A DNA stretch of 42,376 nt from Streptomyces sp. WM6378 (lineage in GTDB: Bacteria; Actinomycetota; Actinomycetes; Streptomycetales; Streptomycetaceae). The DNA lies in contig NZ_LGDD01000329.1 of NCBI RefSeq assembly GCF_001279695.1, positions 1 through 42,376 on the forward strand. The letters run 5' to 3'. A program made the translations under genes and the position numbers. The notes beneath the pieces are model-generated. The model saw only the letters and a list, made by a program, of their open reading frames with translations. It was not told where the DNA came from and searched no databases. Each line of letters starts with the position of its first letter. Position 1 is the stretch's first letter. Below are positions 24,935-32,302 of this stretch, piece by piece.

Positions 24935-26038
24935 CTAAGCCGCCCCGTCCGCGATCGCCCCCTCCACCTCTGCCACCCGCGCCGTTTCCTCCGCCTCGAA
25001 GCGCTCCTTGTCCAGTTGCTCGGCGATCTCCTCGTCCTGAGCCATCAGCAGGTCCAGGTTGGAGTCGCCGAGGTCGAAGACGCCCATGTCGACGTACGCC
25101 TTCTGAAGGCGTTCGCCCCAGAGGCCGATGTCCTTCACGCAGGGGACGATGCGGCTGAACAGGAGCTTCCTGAACAGGTGCAGGTACTCGCTCTCCTCGC
25201 TCAGCTGCTCGGCCTCCTTCTTCGGGATGCCGAAGTTCTCCAGGACCTCGACCCCGCGCAGCCGGTCGCGCATCAAGTAGCAGCCCTCGATGACGAATTC
25301 CTCGCGTTCGCGCAGCTCCGCGTCCGAGAGCTCGGCGTAGTAGTCGCGCAGCGCCATGCGGCCGAAGGCGACGTGGCGGGCCTCGTCCTGCATGACGTAC
25401 GCCAGGATCTGCTTCGGCAGGGGCTTGGTCGTGGTGTCCCGGATCATGCCGAAGGCGGCGAGCGCAAGGCCCTCGATCAGGACCTGCATGCCGAGGTAGG
25501 GCATGTCCCAGCGGGAGTCGCGCAGGGTGTCGCCGAGCAGCGACTGGAGGTTGTCGTTGATCGGGTAGAGCATGCCGAGCTTCGTGTGGAGGAAGCGGGC
25601 GTAGATCTCGGCGTGCCGGGCCTCGTCCATGGTCTGGGTCGCGGAGTAGAACTTGGCGTCCAGGTCGGGGACGGACTCCACGATGCGGGCGGCGCACACC
25701 ATCGCGCCCTGCTCCCCGTGCAGGAACTGGCTGAACTGCCAGGACGTGTAGTGCCGCCGCAGATCACCCTTGTTCCGGTCGGTCATCTTGGCCCAGTACG
25801 GCGTGCCGTACAGCGTCATCGCCTCGTCCGGGGTGCCCAGCGGGTCGTACGGGTCGACCTCCAGGTCCCAGTCGATGCGCTTGGCGCCGTCCCACTGCTT
25901 GTCCTTGCCCTTCTGGTAGAGGGCGAGCAGACGGTCGCGCCCGTCGTCGTAGTCCCAGTTGAAGCGGGCGGCGCCGGAGGCCGGCACCTGCCAGAGGGGT
26001 TCTCGCGGGCCCGTCACATAGAGGTCGTGCGTCGACAC
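24935..26038 (-). CDS. ferritin-like/R2-like di-iron protein
   Basis: 367 residues from GTG 26038. The four-helix di-iron core shows an early Glu in FLHGEQGAMVCAARI, then DEARHAEIYARF, a further Glu in VLIEGLALAAFG and a second DEARHVAFGRMALRDYY, giving the two E-x-x-H pairs of ribonucleotide-reductase-R2-like proteins. The last ~90 residues are helical and acidic. No radical-harbouring tyrosine context or R1 partner is evident, so it is more likely an oxidase or oxygenase than a reductase subunit. It is divergent from an AurF-like di-iron gene. Confidence 0.83.
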   Translation of the reverse strand: MSTHDLYVTGPREPLWQVPASGAARFNWDYDDGRDRLLALYQKGKDKQWDGAKRIDWDLEVDPYDPLGTPDEAMTLYGTPYWAKMTDRNKGDLRRHYTSWQFSQFLHGEQGAMVCAARIVESVPDLDAKFYSATQTMDEARHAEIYARFLHTKLGMLYPINDNLQSLLGDTLRDSRWDMPYLGMQVLIEGLALAAFGMIRDTTTKPLPKQILAYVMQDEARHVAFGRMALRDYYAELSDAELREREEFVIEGCYLMRDRLRGVEVLENFGIPKKEAEQLSEESEYLHLFRKLLFSRIVPCVKDIGLWGERLQKAYVDMGVFDLGDSNLDLLMAQDEEIAEQLDKERFEAEETARVAEVEGAIADGAA

Positions 26039-26044
26039 GTGCGG

Positions 26045-26050
26045 CTCCTT
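26045..26050 (-). promoter_or_regulatory. ribosome binding site choosing GTG 26038
   Basis: AAGGAG on the minus strand ends six bases before GTG 26038. In-frame ATGs at 26074 and 26116 lack such a site, and the longer forms would put the 18-bp palindrome inside coding sequence. Confidence 0.65.
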
Positions 26051-26085
26051 CGCCTCGCGGACGTCGTCGTCCATCGGCTGAACTT

Positions 26086-26103
26086 CTGCACACTGCTGTG
26101 CAG
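26086..26103. promoter_or_regulatory. 18-bp palindromic operator between the two di-iron genes
   Basis: CTGCACA-CTGC-TGTGCAG has perfect 7-bp arms. It lies 48 bp upstream of the GTG of the ferritin-like gene and 126 bp upstream of the AurF-like gene. The size and symmetry suit a TetR-family dimer, and a TetR gene follows the AurF-like gene. Confidence 0.55.
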
Positions 26104-26228
26104 TTGGCAGGTTCACACGGTGGTAGACGCGCGGTCAACAAGTGGCGCGCAAGGGATTGACGAGCTTGCTGACAGGCAGTCTCATAAGAGGCGACCGCAG
26201 GTAACCCAGCCACGAGGTGCCCCCAGCC

Positions 26229-27158
26229 ATGACGACCATGACCGAACGCGATGCGCTCCGCGACGCACTCGGCCTGCTCAGGGACCGCGAGCAGGTCGCC
26301 GAGCGGCTGCTCGAATCGTCCGCGAAGCACTCCTTCGACCCCGACAAGGAGCTCGACTGGGAAGCCCCCGTCGAGGACGGCAAGTGGTTCTGGCCTCCGG
26401 AGCTGCTCTCGCTGTACGACACCCCGCTGTGGCGGAAGATGTCCGAGGAACAGCGCATGGACCTGGCCCGCCACGAGGCCGCCTCGCTCGCCTCGCTCGG
26501 CATCTGGTTCGAGATCATCCTGATGCAGCTGCTCGTGCGGCACATCTACGACAAGTCGCTCACCAGCAACCACGTCCGGTACGCGCTCACCGAGATCGCC
26601 GACGAGTGCCGCCACTCGATGATGTTCGCCCGCATGATCAAGAAGGGCGGGGCGCCGACGTACCGGGTGCCGCGCGTCTACCACAACCTCGCCCGCGTCC
26701 TGAAGACCGTGTCCACCACGCCGGGCTCCTTCGCGGCCACCCTGCTCGGCGAGGAGATCCTGGACTGGATGCAGCGCCTGACCTTCCCGGACGAGCGCGT
26801 CCAGACCATCGTGCGCGGCGTGACCCGCATCCACGTGGTCGAGGAGGCCCGCCATGTCCGGTACGCCCGCGAGGAGTTGCGGCGCCAGATGGTGTCCGCG
26901 CCGCGCTGGGAACGGGAGTTGACCCGGATCAGCTGCGGCGAGGCGGCCCGCGTCTTCGCCACCTGCTTCGTCAACCCGCAGGTGTACGAGAACGTCGGCC
27001 TGGACCGCCGCGAGGCCGTCGCCCAGGTGAAGGCGAGCGGCCACCGCCGCGAGGTCATGCAGAGCGGCGCGGGCCGCCTGACGGAATTTCTGGACGAGAT
27101 AGGCGTCATGAATGGCTTGAGCCGACGGCTCTGGAAGTCCTCCGGGCTCCTGGCGTAA
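26229..27158 (+). CDS. AurF-like di-iron oxygenase
   Basis: 309 residues; GAGGTG nine bases before ATG 26229. The sequence fits the p-aminobenzoate N-oxygenase AurF group: LARHEAASLASLGIWFEIILMQ, then EIADECRHSMMFARM, then LLGEEILDWMQ and HVVEEARHVRYAREEL, which together supply the E-x-x-H di-iron ligands. AurF oxidises an aryl amine to a nitro group; here the substrate is unknown and no biosynthetic cluster is visible. It is divergent from another di-iron gene and followed by a TetR gene. Confidence 0.87.
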   Translation: MTTMTERDALRDALGLLRDREQVAERLLESSAKHSFDPDKELDWEAPVEDGKWFWPPELLSLYDTPLWRKMSEEQRMDLARHEAASLASLGIWFEIILMQLLVRHIYDKSLTSNHVRYALTEIADECRHSMMFARMIKKGGAPTYRVPRVYHNLARVLKTVSTTPGSFAATLLGEEILDWMQRLTFPDERVQTIVRGVTRIHVVEEARHVRYAREELRRQMVSAPRWERELTRISCGEAARVFATCFVNPQVYENVGLDRREAVAQVKASGHRREVMQSGAGRLTEFLDEIGVMNGLSRRLWKSSGLLA

Positions 27159-27159
27159 A

Positions 27160-27181
27160 CCCCGATCGCGGGGATTACGCT
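27160..27181 (+). promoter_or_regulatory. leaderless-type -10 with dyad for the TetR gene
   Basis: TACGCT (27176-27181) is followed by six bases and ATG 27188. The dyad CCCCG-ATCG-CGGGG (27160-27173) sits just upstream, where a repressor would block RNA polymerase; it could also act as a weak terminator of the preceding gene. Confidence 0.4.
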
Positions 27182-27187
27182 GCTGGT

Positions 27188-27913
27188 ATGAGTTCACCCG
27201 CCGCCACCCCCGCGTACCGCAGGCTCAGCGTCGAGGAGCGCCGCACCCAGCTTCTCGGCGCGGCCCTCTCGCTGTTCGCGCACCGGGCGCCGGAGGACGT
27301 GTCCCTCGACGACGTGGCCGAGGCCGCCGGGGTCTCGCGGCCGCTGGTCTACCGCTACTTCCCGGGCGGCAAGCAGCAGTTGTACGAGGCGGCCCTCAGG
27401 TCGGCCGCCGACGAGCTGGAGTTGTGCTTCGCCGAGGCGCAGACCGGGCCGCTCACCCAGCGCCTCACCCGCGCCCTTGACCGCTACCTCGCCTTCGTCG
27501 ACGAGCACGACGCCGGGTTCTCGGCGCTGCTCCAGGGCGGCAGCATGGCCGAGACGTCCCGTACGACGGCGATCGTCGACGAGGTGCGGCGGGCCGCGGC
27601 GGAGCAGATCCTGGTGCACCTCAGGGTGGAGAAGCCGGGCCCGCGCCTTCGGATGATGGTGCGCACCTGGATCGCGGCGGTCGAGGCCGCCTCCCTCATC
27701 TGGCTGGACGAGGACAAGCAGCCCCCGCTGCCCGAGCTGCGCGACTGGCTGGTGGACCACCTGGTGGCGCTGCTCACCGCCACGGCGGCCACCGACGAGC
27801 AGACCGCCGCCGTGGTGCGGGGGGCGCTGGCCCACGAGGCGGCCGACGGCCCGGTCGGCCTCCTGGCCCGCCGGGTGATACCCGTGGTGAGCGAGGCGGC
27901 CCACCTGCTGTGA
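27188..27913 (+). CDS. TetR-family transcriptional regulator
   Basis: 241 residues. The N-terminal helix-turn-helix is typical: [47 protein letters not shown]. The C-terminal ~180 residues are the helical ligand and dimer domain ([37 protein letters not shown]). Position next to the two di-iron genes and the nearby palindrome suggests it controls them. The ligand is unknown. Confidence 0.92.
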   Translation: MSSPAATPAYRRLSVEERRTQLLGAALSLFAHRAPEDVSLDDVAEAAGVSRPLVYRYFPGGKQQLYEAALRSAADELELCFAEAQTGPLTQRLTRALDRYLAFVDEHDAGFSALLQGGSMAETSRTTAIVDEVRRAAAEQILVHLRVEKPGPRLRMMVRTWIAAVEAASLIWLDEDKQPPLPELRDWLVDHLVALLTATAATDEQTAAVVRGALAHEAADGPVGLLARRVIPVVSEAAHLL

Positions 27914-27923
27914 GACTTGGGGG

Positions 27924-28223
27924 GTGCGAAGCGAGAACACCCTCTTTGTGGGCGGCCCCCTCGACGGGCGCGTCCTGCCGGTACTGACCGGCCATACCGG
28001 CAAGCCGCCGCAGTGGTACGAGGTGCCCGTGCCGGATCCCGACGGCGGCCCGGCGACGGTGTACGCCTACCGCCTGGAGCCGGCCGCCCACAGCAAACGG
28101 CTCGGCCTGCCGCGCGGCTGGAAGTACACCTACGTGCCCGAGGGCCGCGAGCCGCGCCGCTGGCCATGGAGGAAGAAGGGCGGCGGCGCAAGCCCCCGCA
28201 CCGGGTTGCCGCCGCACGAGTGA
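27924..28223 (+). CDS. small conserved protein of unknown function
   Basis: 99 residues, GTG start eleven bases after the TetR stop, so possibly co-transcribed. The pattern [46 protein letters not shown] has the look of a small beta-rich fold seen in many actinobacterial short proteins. There is no signal peptide. The last ~25 residues are basic and probably disordered. Confidence 0.62.
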   Translation: MRSENTLFVGGPLDGRVLPVLTGHTGKPPQWYEVPVPDPDGGPATVYAYRLEPAAHSKRLGLPRGWKYTYVPEGREPRRWPWRKKGGGASPRTGLPPHE

Positions 28224-28328
28224 GGCGAAACCCCCGTTCACTCCTCCCACCGGGATTGTCGCGCCGGTGCGTGCCACGATCCGATCCGGTAGGGCCGGAC
28301 GGACCGGTTCCGGACCGGAGGTGAGCAC

Positions 28329-29489
28329 ATGTCAGCTCGCGTGCGCTCGGTGTGCGCGGCGGCCGTCGCCGTGACTCTGGCGACGGCGGTGGTGGGCCCG
28401 CTCGCGATGGCCGCGCCCCAGCCGCCCGGCGAGTCCTCGGCCGTCCAGCCCGCGCAGCCGCCCGAGGCCTCGGCCACGGCTCTCCTCGCCCAGCTCCAGA
28501 CGCTGTACCGGCAGACGGAGGAGGCGACCGAGGCGTACAAGAGCGCCGACGTCGAGCTGAAGCGCCGCGAGGCCGAGGAGCAGAAGCTCGCCGCCTCGCT
28601 GTCCAAGGCCCGCACCGCGCTCGCGCAGAGCCGCGGCGAAGCCGGGCGGCTGGCCCGCGAGCAGTACCAGGGGCGCAGCGAACTCTCCACGTACGTAAGG
28701 CTGTTGCTGGCCCGGGACCCGCAGAGCGCCCTCGACCAGCGCCACGTCCTGGACCGCGCGGCGCGCGAGCGGCAGGCCGCGGTGGCCCGGCTCGCCCGCG
28801 GCGAACGGCAGGCGGCCGACCTCGCGCGGGCCTCGCGCCGGGCCCTCGACGAGCAGCAGGCCCTCGCCCAGCAGCAACAGCAGGCCAAGGACGACGTCGA
28901 GCTCCGCCTCAAGGAGGTGGAGAAGCTGCTGGCCGGCCTCTCCCCCGCGCAGCTCGCCGAGCTCACCCGCTTGGAGCGGCAGGGCACGGACAAGGCCCAG
29001 CAGAGCCTGCTCGCCTCGGGCGCGCTGAACGGCACGCGGGCACCTTCGCCCGAGGGCGACCGGGCGCTCGCGTACGCCGTCGACCAGATCGGCAAACCGT
29101 ATGTGTGGGGCGCGGAGGGCCCCGAGTCCTACGACTGCTCGGGGCTCACCTCGCAGGCGTGGGCGCACGCCGGCCGCGCGATCCCCCGCACCAGCCAGGA
29201 GCAGTGGGCCGAGCTGCCCCACGTCCCGCTGAACGAGCTGCGCCCCGGCGACCTGGTCGTCTACTTCCCCAAGGCCACCCATGTGGCGATGTACCTGGGC
29301 GACGGCCTGGTGGTGCAGGCACCCCGGCCCGGCGCCCTCGTCAAGGTCTCCCCCATCGCCGCGAACCCGCTGCTCGGCGCGGTCCGCCCGGACCCGGCGG
29401 CGGCCCCGCTGCCCTGGTACCACCCTCCGAAGCTCCCGGAAGGAGCGACGGAGGGGGCGGACACCGGGTACTCGGCGGACTCCAACTAG
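28329..29489 (+). CDS. secreted NlpC/P60 peptidoglycan hydrolase with coiled coil
   Basis: 386 residues; CGGAGGTG before the ATG. Signal peptide (residues 1-28, VTLATAVVGPLAMAAP), then a long coiled coil rich in Ala, Arg, Glu and Gln (about 50-215), then an NlpC/P60 domain from about 240. The catalytic Cys is in YDCSGL (about residue 270) and the His in THVAMYLG (about 318). The arrangement resembles RipA/RpfI-type endopeptidases that cut stem peptides, with the coiled coil controlling activity. It ends four bases into the convergent monooxygenase gene. Confidence 0.93.
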   Translation: MSARVRSVCAAAVAVTLATAVVGPLAMAAPQPPGESSAVQPAQPPEASATALLAQLQTLYRQTEEATEAYKSADVELKRREAEEQKLAASLSKARTALAQSRGEAGRLAREQYQGRSELSTYVRLLLARDPQSALDQRHVLDRAARERQAAVARLARGERQAADLARASRRALDEQQALAQQQQQAKDDVELRLKEVEKLLAGLSPAQLAELTRLERQGTDKAQQSLLASGALNGTRAPSPEGDRALAYAVDQIGKPYVWGAEGPESYDCSGLTSQAWAHAGRAIPRTSQEQWAELPHVPLNELRPGDLVVYFPKATHVAMYLGDGLVVQAPRPGALVKVSPIAANPLLGAVRPDPAAAPLPWYHPPKLPEGATEGADTGYSADSN

Positions 29490-30727
29490 CCCTGGATGCC
29501 TGCCACTTGGGCGAGATAGGCGGCCGTCTTCTCCGGCTCGTAGAAGAAGTTCTCGAAGTCGGCCGGGTCGTCGAAGCCGTTCGCGAACCGGTCGGCGGCG
29601 GGCTGGAGCTGACCGGCCGCGCCGATCAGGTTCAGGACGTGCTCCGGGGGCACTCCGAGCATGGCGTTGGTCCACTTCGTCACGTGCTGGGCGGTGTCCC
29701 AGTACCGGTCGAAGGTGGCCGTCATCCACGCCTCGTCGAACTCCGCCTCGCCGTGCTCGACGATCGAGGCGAGGTAGGAAGCCGCGCACTTGGACGCCGA
29801 GTTGGAGCCCTGGCCGGTGATCGGGTCGTTCGCCACGACGACGTCCGCGACACCCAGGACCAGGCCGCCGCCGGGCAGCCGGCCGATCGGGTTGCGGACG
29901 GTCGGCGCGTAGCGGCCCGCCAGCGTGGCGCCCGCGTCGGTCAGCTCGACCTTGGTGGCCCGCGCGTACTCCCAGGGCAGGAACTTCTCCATCAGCTCCA
30001 GGGTGAGCGCGAGGTGCTCGGCCGGATCCTTCACGCCGTTGAACACGTCCAGCGGGCCACCGGGGACGCCCTCCCAGAACAGGATGTCCGCGCGGCCCGA
30101 GGTGGTCAGGGTCGGCATCACGAACAGCTCGCCCACCCCCGGCACCAGGTTGCAGCGCACCGCGTCGAACTCGGGGTGCTCCGGGCGCGGGCCGAGCCCG
30201 TGCACGTACGAGACGGCGAGCGCACGCTGCGGCTCGGCGTACGGGGAGCGCGACGCGTCGCGGCCGAACATCGAGACGAGCTCGCCCTTGCCCGCCGAGA
30301 CCAGGACCAGGTCGTAGGTGCGCGCGAAGAAGTCGAGGTCGGAGACGGCCGCGCCGTGGATGACCAGCTGGCCGCCGCGCTGCGCGAACGTCTCCATCCA
30401 GCCGGCCATCTTGACCCGCTGGTCCACGGACTGCGCGTAGCCGTCGAGCTTGCCGACCCAGTCGATGGCCCGCGAAGAATCGGGGGCCGCGACCGAGACG
30501 CCGACGCCCTCGATGCGCGGGGCCTGGGACTCCCAGAAGTTCAGCGCGAGGTCGCGCTCGTGCTGGAGCGCGGTGTGGAACATGCACTGCGTGGACATGA
30601 CCCGGCCGGACCGGATCTCGTCCGCCGTGCGGTTCGACATCAGGGTGACCTCGTACCCCTGCGCCTGCAGTCCGAGGGCCAGCTGAAGACCGGACTGTCC
30701 GGCTCCGACTATCAGTATTCTCCGCAT
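29486..30727 (-). CDS. StyA-like FAD-dependent monooxygenase
   Basis: 413 residues. The N-terminal Rossmann motif ILIVGAGQSGLQLALGL binds FAD; DLVLVSAGKGELVSMFGRD and LVLGVADVVVANDPITGQGSNSASK match styrene/indole monooxygenases of the StyA group, which use reduced FAD from a separate reductase. No StyB reductase is next to it. It follows cvnD by 48 bp on the same strand, so it is likely read with the conservon. Conservons elsewhere often end with an oxidase such as a P450. The 3' end overlaps the NlpC/P60 gene by four bases. Confidence 0.88.
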   Translation of the reverse strand: MRRILIVGAGQSGLQLALGLQAQGYEVTLMSNRTADEIRSGRVMSTQCMFHTALQHERDLALNFWESQAPRIEGVGVSVAAPDSSRAIDWVGKLDGYAQSVDQRVKMAGWMETFAQRGGQLVIHGAAVSDLDFFARTYDLVLVSAGKGELVSMFGRDASRSPYAEPQRALAVSYVHGLGPRPEHPEFDAVRCNLVPGVGELFVMPTLTTSGRADILFWEGVPGGPLDVFNGVKDPAEHLALTLELMEKFLPWEYARATKVELTDAGATLAGRYAPTVRNPIGRLPGGGLVLGVADVVVANDPITGQGSNSASKCAASYLASIVEHGEAEFDEAWMTATFDRYWDTAQHVTKWTNAMLGVPPEHVLNLIGAAGQLQPAADRFANGFDDPADFENFFYEPEKTAAYLAQVAGIQG

Positions 30728-30775
30728 GCGGGACCGTTCTCCGTTGAGTGCGTAGCGAGCCGTGGGGGGCGGGGT

Positions 30776-31393
30776 CTATTCGGGGCAGGCTTCCAGCGCG
30801 TGGCCGACCAGGCCGAGCAGGGACTCGATCACCGAGATCCGGCTGCGCGCGTCCATGATCACGACCGGGATGTGCGGCGGCACGGTGAGCGCCTCGCGCA
30901 CGTCCTCGGCCTCGAAGGACTCGGTGCCCTCGAAGTGGTTCACGGCCACGATGTACGGGAGCCCGCAGCTCTCGAAGTAGTCGAGCGCGGGGAAGCAGTC
31001 CGACAGGCGGCGGGTGTCGGCGAGCACGACCGCGCCGATCGCGCCGCGCACGATGTCGTCCCACATGAACCAGAACCGCTGCTGCCCGGGCGTGCCGAAC
31101 ACGTACAGGACGAGGTCGTCGTCCAGGGTGATGCGGCCGAAGTCCATGGCGACGGTGGTGGTCACCTTGTCCGGGGTCGCCGACAGGTCGTCCGTGGCCT
31201 CGCTGGCCTGCGTCATCACCGCCTCGGTCTGGAGCGGAGTGATCTCGGAGACCGCCGAGACGAAGGTGGTCTTGCCCACACCGAAGCCGCCCGCGATCAC
31301 GACCTTGGTCGCGATGGGGGCCCGGCTGCGGTCCTGCTGCCAGGGGAGCAACTCCTCGTCGGGGACGAGGAGTTCAGAGGCGGCGGAGTCCAC
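30776..31393 (-). CDS. cvnD: conservon GTPase CvnD
   Basis: 205 residues, GTG start overlapping cvnC by 20 bp. G1 is GGFGVGKTT (about residues 35-43), G3 is FGTPGQ, and a NHFE replaces the standard NKxD, as in other conservon GTPases. These proteins are small Ras-like switches of the Streptomyces conservons, thought to work with the Roadblock and sensor-kinase-like proteins at the membrane. The target is unknown; the StyA-like enzyme gene following it is one candidate. Confidence 0.9.
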   Translation of the reverse strand: MDSAASELLVPDEELLPWQQDRSRAPIATKVVIAGGFGVGKTTFVSAVSEITPLQTEAVMTQASEATDDLSATPDKVTTTVAMDFGRITLDDDLVLYVFGTPGQQRFWFMWDDIVRGAIGAVVLADTRRLSDCFPALDYFESCGLPYIVAVNHFEGTESFEAEDVREALTVPPHIPVVIMDARSRISVIESLLGLVGHALEACPE

Positions 31394-31772
31394 TCAGCAC
31401 CCTTTCGAGCAGCGCGCGGTTCGGCTGACCCGGGCCGTGCCCGGTCCCGTACACACGGATCCTTCCCTGGTCGGCCAGGTCGCTGAGCAGCACGCGCACC
31501 ACGCCGAGCGGCATCTTCAGGAGCGCGGAGATCTCGGCGACCGTACGCATCGCGCGGCAGATCTCGACGATGGCCAGCATCTCCGGCATGACCCGGTGCG
31601 TGCTGCCGCCGAGCTCCTTGCGCTCCGGGGCCGCCTCGATCGCCGCGACGAACGTCTCGACGAGCAGGACGTGGCCGAAGCGGGTGCGGCCACCGGTGAG
31701 CGAGTACGGGCGCACCCGCGCGGGCTTCCGGTCGGAGCCGCGTATCGGCAGCTTCGGGGCTGGCGGGGTCAC
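31374..31772 (-). CDS. cvnC: conservon protein CvnC (DUF742)
   Basis: 132 residues; GTG start overlaps the cvnB stop (GTGA). The DUF742 pattern is clear: RVRPYSLTGGRTR, MPEMLAIVEICR, SVAEIS-like AEISALLKMPLGVVRVLLSDLADQG, with a winged-helix-like centre, and PNRALLERVLSGLRRL at the end. It probably has a nucleic-acid-binding-like fold but acts in the conservon complex. Confidence 0.9.
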   Translation of the reverse strand: MTPPAPKLPIRGSDRKPARVRPYSLTGGRTRFGHVLLVETFVAAIEAAPERKELGGSTHRVMPEMLAIVEICRAMRTVAEISALLKMPLGVVRVLLSDLADQGRIRVYGTGHGPGQPNRALLERVLSGLRRL

Positions 31773-32302
31773 TGGGCGGCCTCCATCGACTGGCGCAGCT
31801 CGCTGCGGACTTCGGGGGTCAGGACGTGTCCGGCGCGGCCCACGAAGAGCGCCATGTGGTACGCCACCACGCTCATGTCGCAGTCCGGCGTGGCGTGCAC
31901 GCCGAGCAGCGAGCCGTCGCTGATGGCCATGACGAAGACGCTGCCCTCCTCCATGGCGACCATCGTCTGCTTGACGTTGCCGCCGTCCATGAGGCGGGCG
32001 GCGCCGACGGTGAGGCTGCCGATGCCGGAGACGATGGTGGCGAGGTCGGCACTGGAGCCGCGCGGGCCCTGCCGGGCGACGGTGACCTGGCGCTGCTCCG
32101 GGTCGGAGGAGAGCAGCAGCAGCCCGTCCGAGGAGACGACCGCGACGGAGATGAGCCCTGGCACCTCCTCGACCAGGTTCCCGAGCAGCCACTGCAGATT
32201 GCGGGCCTCGGTGCTCGTGCCGATGGTGCCCGTTCCGGACGCGCCGCCGGTTCCGGACCCGCCGCTGCCGGGCCTGCCGGGCCCGGTGCCGGTCGCACTC
32301 AT
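31769..32302 (-). CDS. cvnB: conservon Roadblock/LC7 protein CvnB
   Basis: 177 residues. A Gly/Ser/Thr-rich N-terminus (~30) precedes a Roadblock/LC7 domain: LGNLVEEVPGLISVAVVSSDGLLLLSS, then VFVMAISDGSLLGVHATPDCDMSVVAYHMALF. These proteins act as regulators of small GTPases in bacteria, here CvnD. The ATG overlaps the cvnA stop by 4 bp. Confidence 0.9.
   Translation of the reverse strand: MSATGTGPGRPGSGGSGTGGASGTGTIGTSTEARNLQWLLGNLVEEVPGLISVAVVSSDGLLLLSSDPEQRQVTVARQGPRGSSADLATIVSGIGSLTVGAARLMDGGNVKQTMVAMEEGSVFVMAISDGSLLGVHATPDCDMSVVAYHMALFVGRAGHVLTPEVRSELRQSMEAAQ

Noticed and set aside
24935..26116. Ribonucleotide reductase small subunit (nrdB) for the R2-like gene
   Set aside because: The di-iron motifs fit the wider ferritin-like group, no R1 gene is nearby, and the family lengths and C-terminus do not fit NrdB.
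25016..27187. Upstream extension of the TetR frame over the di-iron genes
   Set aside because: The extension is antisense or out of frame to well-supported genes; the HTH domain starts right after ATG 27188, which has a promoter-like -10.
28224..28328. Possible c-di-AMP (ydaO) riboswitch before the NlpC/P60 gene
   Set aside because: Such riboswitches occur before cell-wall hydrolase genes in Streptomyces, but this leader is only 105 bp and I see no matching conserved core.
28352..31486. Long plus-strand frame across the NlpC/P60, StyA-like and cvnD genes
   Set aside because: It is a GC-rich shadow frame; the three real genes have signal, FAD and G motifs in other frames.
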